Shown: piece by piece, positions 1 to 9,052 of the stretch
Position numbering within the stretch: the first letter of the stretch is position 1
Layout of the letters: every line of letters starts with the position of its first letter
From: Rhodocyclaceae bacterium
GTDB lineage: Bacteria > Pseudomonadota > Gammaproteobacteria > Burkholderiales > Rhodocyclaceae
DNA length: 64,000 bases
Direction: 5' to 3'
NCBI GenBank assembly: GCA_016702335.1
Contig: JADJEF010000018.1
Span: 434,001-498,000, forward strand
Position numbers and translations under genes: made by a program
The notes under the pieces: generated by a model
Databases searched by the model: none
What the model was told of the DNA's origin: nothing
Seen by the model: the letters and a program-made list of their open reading frames with translations, nothing else

Positions 1-822
1 GCTCACGCAACACCGGGTAGCGGTGCGCTTAATGCACGCAGCATGATTGAGTCGCCCCGCAAAGCCTACTTTGTTTTGAATGCTGATGCTGAACTTGACT
101 GCGCGGACGGCGCAACAGCGAAGAAGTGTCTCGGTGCAGCCGCCCATGTCGTGGTTCTTACGCCGTTCAAGTCCGAAGCCGCTCTTGACTACGCTGACGT
201 GCTCCTGCCGGTCTCGCCCTTCACTGAAACTTCCGGCACCTATGTCAATTGCGAAGGACGGGTACAGAGTTTTTACGCGGCGGCTAAGCCATTGGGCGAG
301 ACCCGTCCTGGCTGGAAAGTGCTTCGTGTTCTGGGTAACTTGCTTGATATTGCTCAGTGTGACTACAGCAACAGCGAGGAAGTGCGTGATGCTGCCTTGG
401 CCCAGTCGGCTGTAAGCGATGGCTTTGTCGGCGGACTGAGTAACGATCTTCCTGGTGTAGGGATTGACGCCGCGGCCTTGGTGGCCCAGTCTGGAGAAGG
501 CCTCGAGCGTGTGGCGGATATACCGATTCATTTTGCCGATGCCATTTCACGCCGTGCGCCATCACTTCAGCAGACGAAAGACTCTACGGTGCCCGCGTTT
601 CGCCTGAATGCGGCGACAGCAGCCCGCCTTGGCATTGCTGATGGCGCTGTTCTGCAAGTCGGTGCTGGTGGGACGGCGACTGAGGCCCCCGTTAATCTGC
701 TGGCGGTCATTGATAACGGTGTGCCGGACAATTGTGCGCGTGTTGCCGGAGCTCACGCCAGTACCGTCGCACTCGGTGGCCTTAATACACGACTGACCGT
801 CGTTGCAGGAGGTAAGGTCTGA
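1..822 (+). CDS. nuoG: NADH-quinone oxidoreductase subunit G, C-terminal part
   Basis: The reading frame is open from base 1, so the gene starts left of the window and about 273 C-terminal residues are visible. NuoG is the large peripheral-arm subunit of complex I; its C-terminal half is a molybdopterin-oxidoreductase-like fold without catalytic cofactor. The visible part matches the end of that fold (FTETSGTYVNCEGRVQSF, then a C-terminal beta domain ending ARVAGAHASTVALGG). Its TGA stop overlaps the nuoH ATG by one base, as expected in a nuo operon. Residues QVGAGGTA near the end are encoded by a copy of the dispersed repeat at 654-679. The function call rests on the family match plus the following nuoH-N genes. 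Confidence 0.93.
   Translation, partial: AHATPGSGALNARSMIESPRKAYFVLNADAELDCADGATAKKCLGAAAHVVVLTPFKSEAALDYADVLLPVSPFTETSGTYVNCEGRVQSFYAAAKPLGETRPGWKVLRVLGNLLDIAQCDYSNSEEVRDAALAQSAVSDGFVGGLSNDLPGVGIDAAALVAQSGEGLERVADIPIHFADAISRRAPSLQQTKDSTVPAFRLNAATAARLGIADGAVLQVGAGGTATEAPVNLLAVIDNGVPDNCARVAGAHASTVALGGLNTRLTVVAGGKV
654..679 (+). repeat. Dispersed 26-bp repeat, copy 1 (in nuoG)
   Basis: GCAAGTCGGTGCTGG followed by TGGGACGGCGA. In frame inside nuoG, giving QVGAGGTA. Two mismatches to the consensus. Confidence 0.7.
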
Positions 823-1871
823 TGGATGAACTTCTTGCACCGGTGAAAGCCCTGCTTGGACCGGCCTTCCCGCTCGTCTGGACGATGGTAAAAATCGTCG
901 GCATCTTGGCACCGCTGATGCTGTGCGTCGCTTACCTGACGTTCTGGGAGCGCAAGGTCATTGGCTGGATGCAAGTGCGCATCGGGCCGAACCGGGTCGG
1001 CCCGTGGGGCTTGCTGCAGCCGATCGCAGATGGCATCAAACTCTTCCTCAAGGAAATCGTTTTTCCCACCAAGGCCGATAAGCCACTATTCGTCATCGCA
1101 CCTATCATGGCCTTGGCGCCCGCGCTGGCGGTTTGGGCGGTAGTGCCTTTTTCTGATGGATGGGTGCTGGCGAATATCGATGCGGGAGTTCTCTTCGTCT
1201 TGGCAATCGGTTCCGTTGGCGTGTATGGCGTCATCATTGCCGGATGGGCCTCCAACTCGAAGTACCCGTTCCTTGGTGCCATGCGTGCGGCGGCCCAGAT
1301 GGTGTCGTACGAAGTTTCCATGGGGCTGGCCCTGATTACCGTGCTGATGGTGTCCAACAGTTTGAACCTCACTGCCATCGTTAACGGACAAGCGGAGGGG
1401 CGCTTCGCCGACATGGGGTTGAGCGTATTCTCCTGGAACTGGCTTCCGTTGCTTCCCATGTTTGTTGTTTATCTGATATCTGGCGTGGCTGAAACCAATC
1501 GCGCACCATTCGACGTGGTCGAGGGGGAATCCGAGATCGTTGCAGGCCACATGGTCGAGTACTCGGGCATGGCCTTCGCCCTGTTCTTCCTTGCCGAATA
1601 CGCCAACATGATTCTGGTCGCGGCAATGACCTCGCTATTTTTCCTGGGTGGTTGGTTGTCTCCTGTGGGCTTCATTCCTGACGGCTTCCATTGGTTTGCC
1701 TTAAAGATGAGTGCGATCCTGTTCTTCTTTTTATGGATCCGTGCCACCTTCCCACGTTACCGCTATGACCAGGTCATGCGCCTGGGGTGGAAGGTATTTG
1801 TACCGCTTACCCTGGTCTGGATATTGGTAGTCGGTGTGTGGATGATGTCGCCACTCACTATTTGGAACTAA
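822..1871 (+). CDS. nuoH: NADH-quinone oxidoreductase subunit H
   Basis: Membrane subunit of complex I at the junction with the peripheral arm, forming part of the quinone site. The 349-residue product has about eight hydrophobic segments and the conserved family stretches ERKVIGWMQVRIGPNRVGP (near residue 43), QPIADGIKLFLKE and ETNRAPFDVVEGESEIVAG. Length is normal for the family. The ATG overlaps the nuoG stop by one base, implying translational coupling. Confidence 0.98.
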   Translation: MDELLAPVKALLGPAFPLVWTMVKIVGILAPLMLCVAYLTFWERKVIGWMQVRIGPNRVGPWGLLQPIADGIKLFLKEIVFPTKADKPLFVIAPIMALAPALAVWAVVPFSDGWVLANIDAGVLFVLAIGSVGVYGVIIAGWASNSKYPFLGAMRAAAQMVSYEVSMGLALITVLMVSNSLNLTAIVNGQAEGRFADMGLSVFSWNWLPLLPMFVVYLISGVAETNRAPFDVVEGESEIVAGHMVEYSGMAFALFFLAEYANMILVAAMTSLFFLGGWLSPVGFIPDGFHWFALKMSAILFFFLWIRATFPRYRYDQVMRLGWKVFVPLTLVWILVVGVWMMSPLTIWN

Positions 1872-1900
1872 AGAGCCTCGGCCAAATAAAGGAATCTCAC

Positions 1901-2386
1901 ATGGGTGCCAAGGATTTTATCGGTAGTTTTTTCCTCAAAGAACTGTTCAAGGGCCTGGCCGTGACCGGGCGCTATATGTTCGCCCGAAAGATTACCGTTC
2001 AGTTCCCCGAGGAAAAAACTCCCCAGAGTCCCCGCTTTCGTGGCTTGCACGCGCTACGTCGTTACCCGAATGGGGAAGAGCGCTGTATTGCGTGCAAACT
2101 GTGTGAGGCCGCGTGCCCGGCCATGGCAATAACGATCGAATCGGCCGAGCGCGATGACGGGTCTCGCCGCACCACCCGCTACGACATCGATTTGACCAAG
2201 TGCATTTTCTGCGGCTATTGCGAAGAGGCCTGCCCGGTCGATGCCATCGTTGAAACCCGCGTATTTGAGTACCACGGCGAAAAGCGTGGTGACCTCTACT
2301 ACACCAAGAACATGCTCCTCGCCAACGGCGATCGCTACGAGGCACAGATCGCTGCCGATCGAGCCGCTGACGCGCCGTTTAGATAG
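1901..2386 (+). CDS. nuoI: NADH-quinone oxidoreductase subunit I (2x[4Fe-4S])
   Basis: The 161-residue ferredoxin-like subunit carries clusters N6a and N6b between NuoG and the quinone site. Two CxxCxxCxxxCP motifs are visible, CIACKLCEAACP and CIFCGYCEEACP. The ATG at 1901 was chosen because it follows AAAGGAATCTCAC and gives the usual N-terminus (MGAKDFIGSFFLKELFKG); a longer upstream reading lies inside nuoH. It sits 29 bases after nuoH. Confidence 0.98.
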   Translation: MGAKDFIGSFFLKELFKGLAVTGRYMFARKITVQFPEEKTPQSPRFRGLHALRRYPNGEERCIACKLCEAACPAMAITIESAERDDGSRRTTRYDIDLTKCIFCGYCEEACPVDAIVETRVFEYHGEKRGDLYYTKNMLLANGDRYEAQIAADRAADAPFR

Positions 2387-2400
2387 AGGCCGTTTCATTC

Positions 2401-3024
2401 ATGATTGAATTCAAGACACTACTTTTTTATCTTTTCTCCGCAGTCTTGGTGCTTGCTGCGCTGCGTGTCATCACAGCGCGCAACCCTGTTCACGCGGTAC
2501 TTTTTCTGGTTCTCGCGTTTTTTAACGCGGCCGGGCTCTGGATGCTCCTGCAGGCCGAGTTCCTCGCGATCACCTTGGTCATGGTCTATGTTGGAGCGGT
2601 CATGGTGCTATTCCTGTTTGTGGTCATGATGCTCGATATCAATGTTGAGCGTCTCCGTCAGGGATTCTGGAGCTACCTTCCGCTCGGAGCGTTGATTGCA
2701 CTGTTAATGGTTGGGGAAATGTCCCTGGTACTCGGGAGTGGGTATTTTGGTGCCGAGGCATTCCCAGGGTCCCAAGTGACGGCTGACGCAAGCAACACCA
2801 AAGAGCTTGCGCGGGTCATGTTCACCGACTATTTCTTCCCGTTTGAGCTGGCCTCGATCATTCTGCTGGTTGCGGTGATCGTTGCGGTCATGCTGACCTT
2901 GCGCAAGCGACCAGGCAACAAAGCGATGCACTCCTCGGAGCAGATCGCCGTGCAGAGGAATGATCGCATCCGGATGGTGAAAATGGCAGTGGAAGTCGAT
3001 GCCCCGGCGGCCAAAGGTGAATAG
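2401..3024 (+). CDS. nuoJ: NADH-quinone oxidoreductase subunit J
   Basis: A 207-residue membrane subunit with five predicted transmembrane segments. The family segment YVGAVMVLFLFVVMMLDIN, which includes the helix involved in active/deactive transitions, is present. It lies 14 bases after nuoI and 3 bases before nuoK, in the usual order. Confidence 0.97.
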   Translation: MIEFKTLLFYLFSAVLVLAALRVITARNPVHAVLFLVLAFFNAAGLWMLLQAEFLAITLVMVYVGAVMVLFLFVVMMLDINVERLRQGFWSYLPLGALIALLMVGEMSLVLGSGYFGAEAFPGSQVTADASNTKELARVMFTDYFFPFELASIILLVAVIVAVMLTLRKRPGNKAMHSSEQIAVQRNDRIRMVKMAVEVDAPAAKGE

Positions 3025-3027
3025 CCC

Positions 3028-3339
3028 ATGCTGACTATCTCTCTCTCTCACTATTTGATCCTCGGTGCCATCCTGTTTGCCATCGCAGTGGTCGGTATCT
3101 TTCTTAACCGCAAGAATCTGATAGTGCTCTTGATGGCCATCGAACTCATGTTGCTGGCCGTGAATATGAACTTCATTGCTTTCTCGCATTACCTCAATGA
3201 TCTGGCAGGCCAATTGTTTGTATTCTTCATCTTGGTGGTTGCTGCAGCGGAAGCAGCCATAGGTTTGGCGATTCTCGTGGTGCTCTTCCGCAACCTGTCT
3301 TCGATACACGTGGATGACCTTGACTCGCTCAAGGGCTGA
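3028..3339 (+). CDS. nuoK: NADH-quinone oxidoreductase subunit K
   Basis: A 103-residue, three-helix antiporter-linked subunit. Conserved membrane glutamates are visible in the helices (LLMAIELMLLAVNMNF and AAAEAAIGLAILVVLFR). Length and gene order are standard; it starts 3 bases after the nuoJ stop. Confidence 0.98.
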   Translation: MLTISLSHYLILGAILFAIAVVGIFLNRKNLIVLLMAIELMLLAVNMNFIAFSHYLNDLAGQLFVFFILVVAAAEAAIGLAILVVLFRNLSSIHVDDLDSLKG

Positions 3340-3391
3340 TGCCACAGCTTCCGACTGAAAATGCCCTCGACCGGTCACAAATAACGCGACT

Positions 3392-5380
3392 ATGGAAATG
3401 AAGACGATCTACCTGCTGATTCCGATGGCACCACTGCTTGGCGCTGTTGTTGCCGGCCTGTTTGGCAAGGCGATCGGCCGTGCCGGGGCTCATGTCGTGA
3501 CCATCTTGGGGGTGGCCGTTGCTTTTGCCTTGTCCGTGATCGTGTTTCAGGACGTTCAGGCGGGTAACACCTTCAACGGTACCGTCTACACTTGGCTTCA
3601 ATCGGGTGGCTTGACCCTGGAAGTCGGATTCCTGATTGACAAGTTGACTGTGATGATGATGCTCGTGGTCACGTTTGTTTCGCTCATGGTGCATATCTAC
3701 ACGATAGGCTACATGGCGGAAGACCCCGGCTATCAGCGCTTCTTTAGCTATATCTCGCTGTTCACCTTCTCGATGCTCATGTTGGTGATGAGCAACAACT
3801 TCGTGCAGCTCTTCTTCGGTTGGGAAGCTGTGGGTCTGGTCTCTTATCTCCTGATCGGTTTCTGGTACACGCGCCCAACCGCAATCTTTGCCAATCTGAA
3901 AGCATTTTTGGTTAATCGCGTTGGGGACTTCGGCTTTCTTCTCGGGATCGGCTTGATCGCCGCCTACGCAGGCTCGCTTGATTATGCGGAAGTGTTTGCG
4001 AAGCGAGAAGAACTGGCGGCACTGACAGAGACCGTGACCGGATGGCCGTTGATCACCGCGATTTGCATATGCCTGTTCATTGGTGCCATGGGCAAATCGG
4101 CGCAAGTTCCCCTGCATGTTTGGCTTCCTGACTCCATGGAAGGCCCGACCCCGATTTCAGCGCTGATCCACGCGGCTACCATGGTGACTGCGGGTATCTT
4201 TATGGTGACCCGAATGTCGCCATTGTTTGAGCTTTCCGATACCGCGTTGTCCTTTGTGCTGATAATCGGAGCCATCACCGCACTGTTCATGGGTTTTTTG
4301 GGCATCATTCAGAACGACATCAAGCGTGTCGTTGCCTATTCAACCCTCTCGCAGCTTGGCTACATGACAGTAGCCCTTGGCGTTTCCGCCTACTCGGTCG
4401 CCGTGTTCCACCTCATGACCCACGCCTTCTTTAAGGCCTTGCTCTTCCTCGCTGCCGGCTCGGTGATTATGGGCTGTCACCACAATCAGGACATTCGTTA
4501 CATGGGCGGGTTGCGCAAGTACATGCCCATCACGTGGATAACCTCGCTGCTTGGCTCGTTGGCCCTCATCGGCTTTCCGTTCTTGTCTGGATTTTTCTCC
4601 AAAGACTCCATCATTGAAGCCGTTCATGCCTCCAACATCCCAGGGGCTGGCTTTGCCTACTTCGCCGTGTTGGCGGGTGTGTTTGTGACCGCGTTTTACT
4701 CTTTCCGTATGTACTTCCTTGTGTTTCACGGGAAAGAGCGGTTTGATCAGGTTCCGCATGACGAACATCACGACGCCCATCATGATGACCATCACAGCGG
4801 ATCCCCTCACGAGTCGCCTTGGGTGGTGACGCTACCGCTCGTGCTGCTGGCCATTCCTTCGGTGGTCATTGGCTTCCTGACTATCCAGCCGATGCTCTTC
4901 GGCGACTGGTTTGGAGCAGCCGTTTTCATCGATTCGGTCAAGCACCCGGCAATGTCGGAGTTTGCAAAGACGTTCCATGGACCAGTGGCGATGGCCTTGC
5001 ATGGCATCACGACGCTGCCGTTTTTCCTGGCGATGAGCGGGGTGGCGCTGTCGTGGTTCTTTTATCTCAAGCGGCCCGACATCCCCGCCGCTATTCAGAA
5101 AGCGCTTCAGCCTCTGCACACCCTGCTGGAAAATAAGTACTACTTTGACAAGTTCAATGACGTAGTCTTCGCCGGGGGTGCTCGCTTGCTCGGCAAGGGC
5201 TTGTGGAAGGGCGGCGATCAGATGCTGATTGATGGTGTTATGGTCAATGGCTCAGCGCGTTTGGTTGGCTGGATATCCACCTTGGTTCGGTTTATTCAGA
5301 CTGGACACATCTATCAGTACGCTTTTGCCATGATCATCGGTGTATTTGCCCTGATGACCTTCTGGTTCAACCGGTTCTAA
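3392..5380 (+). CDS. nuoL: NADH-quinone oxidoreductase subunit L
   Basis: The 662-residue distal antiporter-like subunit of complex I, which couples electron transfer to proton pumping. The proton-antiporter core includes the WEAVGLVSYLLIGFWY segment, the lysine-bearing segment GAMGKSAQVPLHVWLPDSME (near residue 240) and SQLGYMTVALG. A histidine-rich loop (HDEHHDAHHDDHHSG, about residues 453-467) precedes the C-terminal helices; such loops vary between species. Length is typical. Confidence 0.98.
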   Translation: MEMKTIYLLIPMAPLLGAVVAGLFGKAIGRAGAHVVTILGVAVAFALSVIVFQDVQAGNTFNGTVYTWLQSGGLTLEVGFLIDKLTVMMMLVVTFVSLMVHIYTIGYMAEDPGYQRFFSYISLFTFSMLMLVMSNNFVQLFFGWEAVGLVSYLLIGFWYTRPTAIFANLKAFLVNRVGDFGFLLGIGLIAAYAGSLDYAEVFAKREELAALTETVTGWPLITAICICLFIGAMGKSAQVPLHVWLPDSMEGPTPISALIHAATMVTAGIFMVTRMSPLFELSDTALSFVLIIGAITALFMGFLGIIQNDIKRVVAYSTLSQLGYMTVALGVSAYSVAVFHLMTHAFFKALLFLAAGSVIMGCHHNQDIRYMGGLRKYMPITWITSLLGSLALIGFPFLSGFFSKDSIIEAVHASNIPGAGFAYFAVLAGVFVTAFYSFRMYFLVFHGKERFDQVPHDEHHDAHHDDHHSGSPHESPWVVTLPLVLLAIPSVVIGFLTIQPMLFGDWFGAAVFIDSVKHPAMSEFAKTFHGPVAMALHGITTLPFFLAMSGVALSWFFYLKRPDIPAAIQKALQPLHTLLENKYYFDKFNDVVFAGGARLLGKGLWKGGDQMLIDGVMVNGSARLVGWISTLVRFIQTGHIYQYAFAMIIGVFALMTFWFNRF

Positions 5381-5395
5381 GAAAACAATCTGCCG

Positions 5396-6871
5396 ATGAA
5401 TGCTCATTTGTTAAGCCTTGCAATCTGGGTGCCCATTCTTGGGGCGCTTCCAGTCCTTGCTTTGGGGTCGGAACGACGCAACGCCGTACGCTGGCTGTCC
5501 CTGCTGGTGGCGATCGCCGGTTTCCTGGTCACCATTCCTCTCTATACCGGGTTCAATAACCAGGATGCCGGCATGCAGTTCGTCGAGCGTCTGGCCTGGA
5601 TCCCCCGATTCAACATCGAGTACAGCCTCGGTGTTGACGGCATTTCCATGCTGTTCATTCTGCTCAACAGCTTCATTACGATACTGGTTGTGCTTGCGGG
5701 ATGGGAAGTCATCGAGGAAAAGCAGGCCCAATACATGGGTGCCTTCCTCGTCATGTCCGGCTTGATGAATGGCATCTTCAGCGCCTTGGATGGCATTTTG
5801 TTTTATGTCTTTTTCGAGTCGTCGCTGATTCCCATGTATATCATCATCGGTGTGTGGGGCGGAGCCAATCGCGTTTATGCCGCGTTCAAGTTCTTCCTCT
5901 ACACCTTGCTCGGTTCCCTGTTGATGCTGGTCGCCTTGCTCTGGTTGTTCTTTGAAGCGGGTGGCAGTTTCAGCATTCTCGACTGGCACAATCTGCGCAT
6001 TGATATGGCACCGCAGATACTCATTTTCATTGCCCTGTTGTTGTCATTCGCGGTCAAAGTACCTATGTGGCCGGTACATACCTGGTTGCCCGATGCGCAC
6101 GTGGAAGCACCGACGGGCGGTTCGGTGGTCCTCGCCGCTATCGCCCTGAAACTTGGTGCCTACGGCTTCCTGCGGTTTTCGCTCCCCATCGTTCCGGATG
6201 CCAGTCACGCCATGGCACCGCTGATGATGGCACTGTCACTGATTGCCGTGATTTATATCGGCTTCGTTGCGCTGGTGCAGGAAGACATGAAAAAGCTGGT
6301 GGCGTACTCATCGATTTCGCACATGGGTTTCGTGACCTTGGGCTTCTTCATCTTCAATTCGCTCGGAATCGAGGGCGCGCTGGTTCAGATGATTTCGCAC
6401 GGCTTTGTCTCGGCGGCCATGTTCCTCTGCATTGGTGTCATGTACGACCGCATGCATTCACGCAAGATTGCCGATTACGGCGGTGTGATGAATACGATGC
6501 CCAAGTTTGGCGCATTCTTCCTGTTGTTTTCCATGGCCAACGCAGGTTTGCCCGCCACATCAGGATTCGTCGGCGAGTTCATGGTTATTCTCGGTGCCGT
6601 AAAGCTCAACTTCTGGATTGGTTCCGCTGCGGCAACAACCCTGATTCTTGGTGCGGCATACACCCTTTGGATGTACAAGCGGGTCGTGTTCGGTCCGGTG
6701 GCCAACTCTCATGTGGCTGAGTTGACCGATATCAATGGGCGCGAATTCCTCATTCTTGGCATTCTTGCGGGTGCCGTGCTGATCATGGGCTTGTACCCGT
6801 TCCCGGTCGTTGATGTCATGCACGCCACGGTAGATAACCTTCTCAAGCACGTTGCGACAAGCAAACTCTGA
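5396..6871 (+). CDS. nuoM: NADH-quinone oxidoreductase subunit M
   Basis: A 491-residue antiporter-like proton-pumping subunit. Diagnostic segments are FFESSLIPMYIIIGVWGG, VPMWPVHTWLPDAHVEAPT and SSISHMGFVTLG. It follows nuoL by 15 bases. Length is normal for the family. Confidence 0.98.
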   Translation: MNAHLLSLAIWVPILGALPVLALGSERRNAVRWLSLLVAIAGFLVTIPLYTGFNNQDAGMQFVERLAWIPRFNIEYSLGVDGISMLFILLNSFITILVVLAGWEVIEEKQAQYMGAFLVMSGLMNGIFSALDGILFYVFFESSLIPMYIIIGVWGGANRVYAAFKFFLYTLLGSLLMLVALLWLFFEAGGSFSILDWHNLRIDMAPQILIFIALLLSFAVKVPMWPVHTWLPDAHVEAPTGGSVVLAAIALKLGAYGFLRFSLPIVPDASHAMAPLMMALSLIAVIYIGFVALVQEDMKKLVAYSSISHMGFVTLGFFIFNSLGIEGALVQMISHGFVSAAMFLCIGVMYDRMHSRKIADYGGVMNTMPKFGAFFLLFSMANAGLPATSGFVGEFMVILGAVKLNFWIGSAAATTLILGAAYTLWMYKRVVFGPVANSHVAELTDINGREFLILGILAGAVLIMGLYPFPVVDVMHATVDNLLKHVATSKL

Positions 6872-6930
6872 GTGACCGAGATCTTGTCCTTACCCATTTC
6901 GCTTAGGCTCATCGCAACACTGGATACGCA

Positions 6931-8412
6931 ATGCTAGAAAATTTCGTCACTCCTGATTTCTATCCGGCAGCGGCCGAACTGTTCATTGCGGCGATGGCCT
7001 TGATCGTCTTGGTGGCTGATCTGATCGCGGGAACAAACAGGCGTTGGGTGCCTGCGCTCCTTACCATGGTTGCGTTAGTGGGTGCAATCGTGGTTACGGC
7101 GGCTACTGCTGATGGGCAGACCGTCCAGACATTTAGCCGGATGTTTGTTGATGATTTGCTCGCTGATTTCCTGAAATTGATGACCTATTTAGCCGTGATC
7201 ATGGCACTGGTTTACAGCCGGCGCTACATGGCGGATCGAAAGCTCGATTCAGGCGAGTACTACATGCTGGTGCTGTTTGCCACGCTGGGCATGATGGTGA
7301 TGATTTCAGCCTCGTCGCTGGTAACACTGTACATTGGCCTTGAGCTCATGTCGCTCTCGCTGTACGGCTTGGTGGCTATTGATCGCGATTCCAAAAAAGC
7401 TACCGAAGCCGCGATGAAGTACTTCGTGCTCGGAGCTCTCGCCTCTGGTCTATTGCTTTACGGTATGTCGATGCTTTACGGAGCTACTGGCACGCTCGAA
7501 ATCGGCGGCATTGCTCAGGCCTTGTATCAAGGCAACGTGCCCAAGACAATTGCCGTATTCGGGTTGGTCTTCACCGTCGCCGGAATTGCCTTCAAGTTGG
7601 GCGTCGTGCCATTCCATATGTGGGTTCCCGACGTTTATCAAGGCGCACCGACGGCGATCACTCTTTTTCTGGCGACTGCACCGAAGTTCGCGGCGTTTGC
7701 CATGGCCATGCGCCTTTTGGTTTACGGGATGTTCTCCTTGGCGGAGGAGTGGCAGCACATGCTGCTGATCATGGCCGTTTTGTCGATCGCCTTGGGCAAC
7801 CTTGCGGCGATCGCGCAGACCAATATCAAGCGCATGCTCGCGTACTCGGCTATTTCGCATATGGGATTCATGCTCCTTGGACTGACTTCCGCCGTGGTAG
7901 GCGGGCAGGTTGAGCCGTTTGCGGTGGTGAATGCCTATAGCTCGGCCATGTACTACGTGGTGGCATATGTGCTGATGTCTGCTGCCGCATTTGGTATGGT
8001 GATGTTGCTCTCACGCCCCGGTTATGAGGCGGATACCCTTGATGCCTTCAAGGGGCTCAATCAACGCAGCCCGTGGTTCGCCGCGGTAATGCTGATGGTT
8101 ATGTTCTCGATGGCTGGCATCCCGTTCTTTATTGGTTTCTTTGCCAAGTTTTCCGTTTTGCTGGCGCTAATCAAGGCGGGCTACACCTCGATTGCCGTGA
8201 TTGTGGTGTTGTTCTCACTGGTGGGCGCGTTTTACTACTTGCGTGTGGTCAAGCTGATGTATTTCGACAAGCCGGACGATACCTCGCCGATTCAAGCCGG
8301 CGTTGATATGCGCGCGATGCTGACCATCAATGGTCTGATGATCGCATTCTTTGGCCTGTTTCCGGATGCAATCATGGTGTTGTGCACCACCACGCTAATG
8401 CGCTCATTGTGA
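6931..8412 (+). CDS. nuoN: NADH-quinone oxidoreductase subunit N
   Basis: A 493-residue antiporter-like subunit that closes the nuo operon. Family segments YIGLELMSLSLYGLVA, KLGVVPFHMWVPDVYQGAPT and AYSAISHMGFMLLGL are present. A 59-base gap separates it from nuoM; no terminator is evident after it, and the NUDIX gene follows within 45 bases, so read-through is plausible. Confidence 0.98.
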   Translation: MLENFVTPDFYPAAAELFIAAMALIVLVADLIAGTNRRWVPALLTMVALVGAIVVTAATADGQTVQTFSRMFVDDLLADFLKLMTYLAVIMALVYSRRYMADRKLDSGEYYMLVLFATLGMMVMISASSLVTLYIGLELMSLSLYGLVAIDRDSKKATEAAMKYFVLGALASGLLLYGMSMLYGATGTLEIGGIAQALYQGNVPKTIAVFGLVFTVAGIAFKLGVVPFHMWVPDVYQGAPTAITLFLATAPKFAAFAMAMRLLVYGMFSLAEEWQHMLLIMAVLSIALGNLAAIAQTNIKRMLAYSAISHMGFMLLGLTSAVVGGQVEPFAVVNAYSSAMYYVVAYVLMSAAAFGMVMLLSRPGYEADTLDAFKGLNQRSPWFAAVMLMVMFSMAGIPFFIGFFAKFSVLLALIKAGYTSIAVIVVLFSLVGAFYYLRVVKLMYFDKPDDTSPIQAGVDMRAMLTINGLMIAFFGLFPDAIMVLCTTTLMRSL

Positions 8413-8455
8413 TCCTGCGGTGATTCACCGACTAGGTCGAGTTGGTGACGTGAGT

Positions 8456-9019
8456 ATGGAAGATGCCGAACTCATTGAGCACACCTTGTTCACCGAGTCG
8501 GTGTTTGACGGGGACCTCCTGCATGTACGGCGCGACAAGGTAGCCTTGCCTTGCGGGCGTGAGGCGACACGCGAGTGGATTGCCCATCCGGGGGCCGCCG
8601 TCGTGATCGCCATGCTCGACAATGGAAAAGTGTTGTTCGAGCGCCAGTTCCGTTACCCCTTACGTCGCGTCTTTCTCGAGCTGCCGGCTGGCAAGATCGA
8701 GGCGAATGAGCACCCCCTTGACACCATGCGCAGGGAACTGCGTGAAGAGACCGGCTACAAGGCAAAAGTCTGGCGCCAATTGGGCACCATGCATCCGTGC
8801 ATTGGCTACTCCGATGAGCGCATCGAGATTTTTTGGGCCCATGGTCTTTCGTTTGTTGGCGCCGAGTTGGATGAAGGTGAGCACCTTGAGGTCACTGAAC
8901 TGAGCGTCAGCGATGCGCTTCTGGCGGTGCGTGATGGTGAAATAACCGACGGAAAAACCATCACGGCACTGATGTGGGCGGACAAGATCGCCACTGGTCA
9001 GTGGTGTTTGCCTGACTAA
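8456..9019 (+). CDS. NUDIX hydrolase, ADP-ribose pyrophosphatase-like
   Basis: Likely hydrolyses ADP-ribose or a related nucleoside diphosphate derivative to nucleoside monophosphate and phosphate ester. The Nudix box (G x5 E x7 REL xEE xG) is complete: GKIEANEHPLDTMRREL followed by REETGY. The ELPAGKIE lead-in is typical of the NudF/ADP-ribose pyrophosphatase group. The ATG at 8456 gives a 187-residue protein of usual length; a GTG two codons earlier is possible, and an ATG at 8420 seems too far upstream. A NUDIX gene after nuoN is common in betaproteobacteria. Exact substrate cannot be read from sequence. Confidence 0.88.
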   Translation: MEDAELIEHTLFTESVFDGDLLHVRRDKVALPCGREATREWIAHPGAAVVIAMLDNGKVLFERQFRYPLRRVFLELPAGKIEANEHPLDTMRRELREETGYKAKVWRQLGTMHPCIGYSDERIEIFWAHGLSFVGAELDEGEHLEVTELSVSDALLAVRDGEITDGKTITALMWADKIATGQWCLPD

Positions 9020-9052
9020 CCAGTGGTTCCGTTGCCAAATCGCGTGATCGTC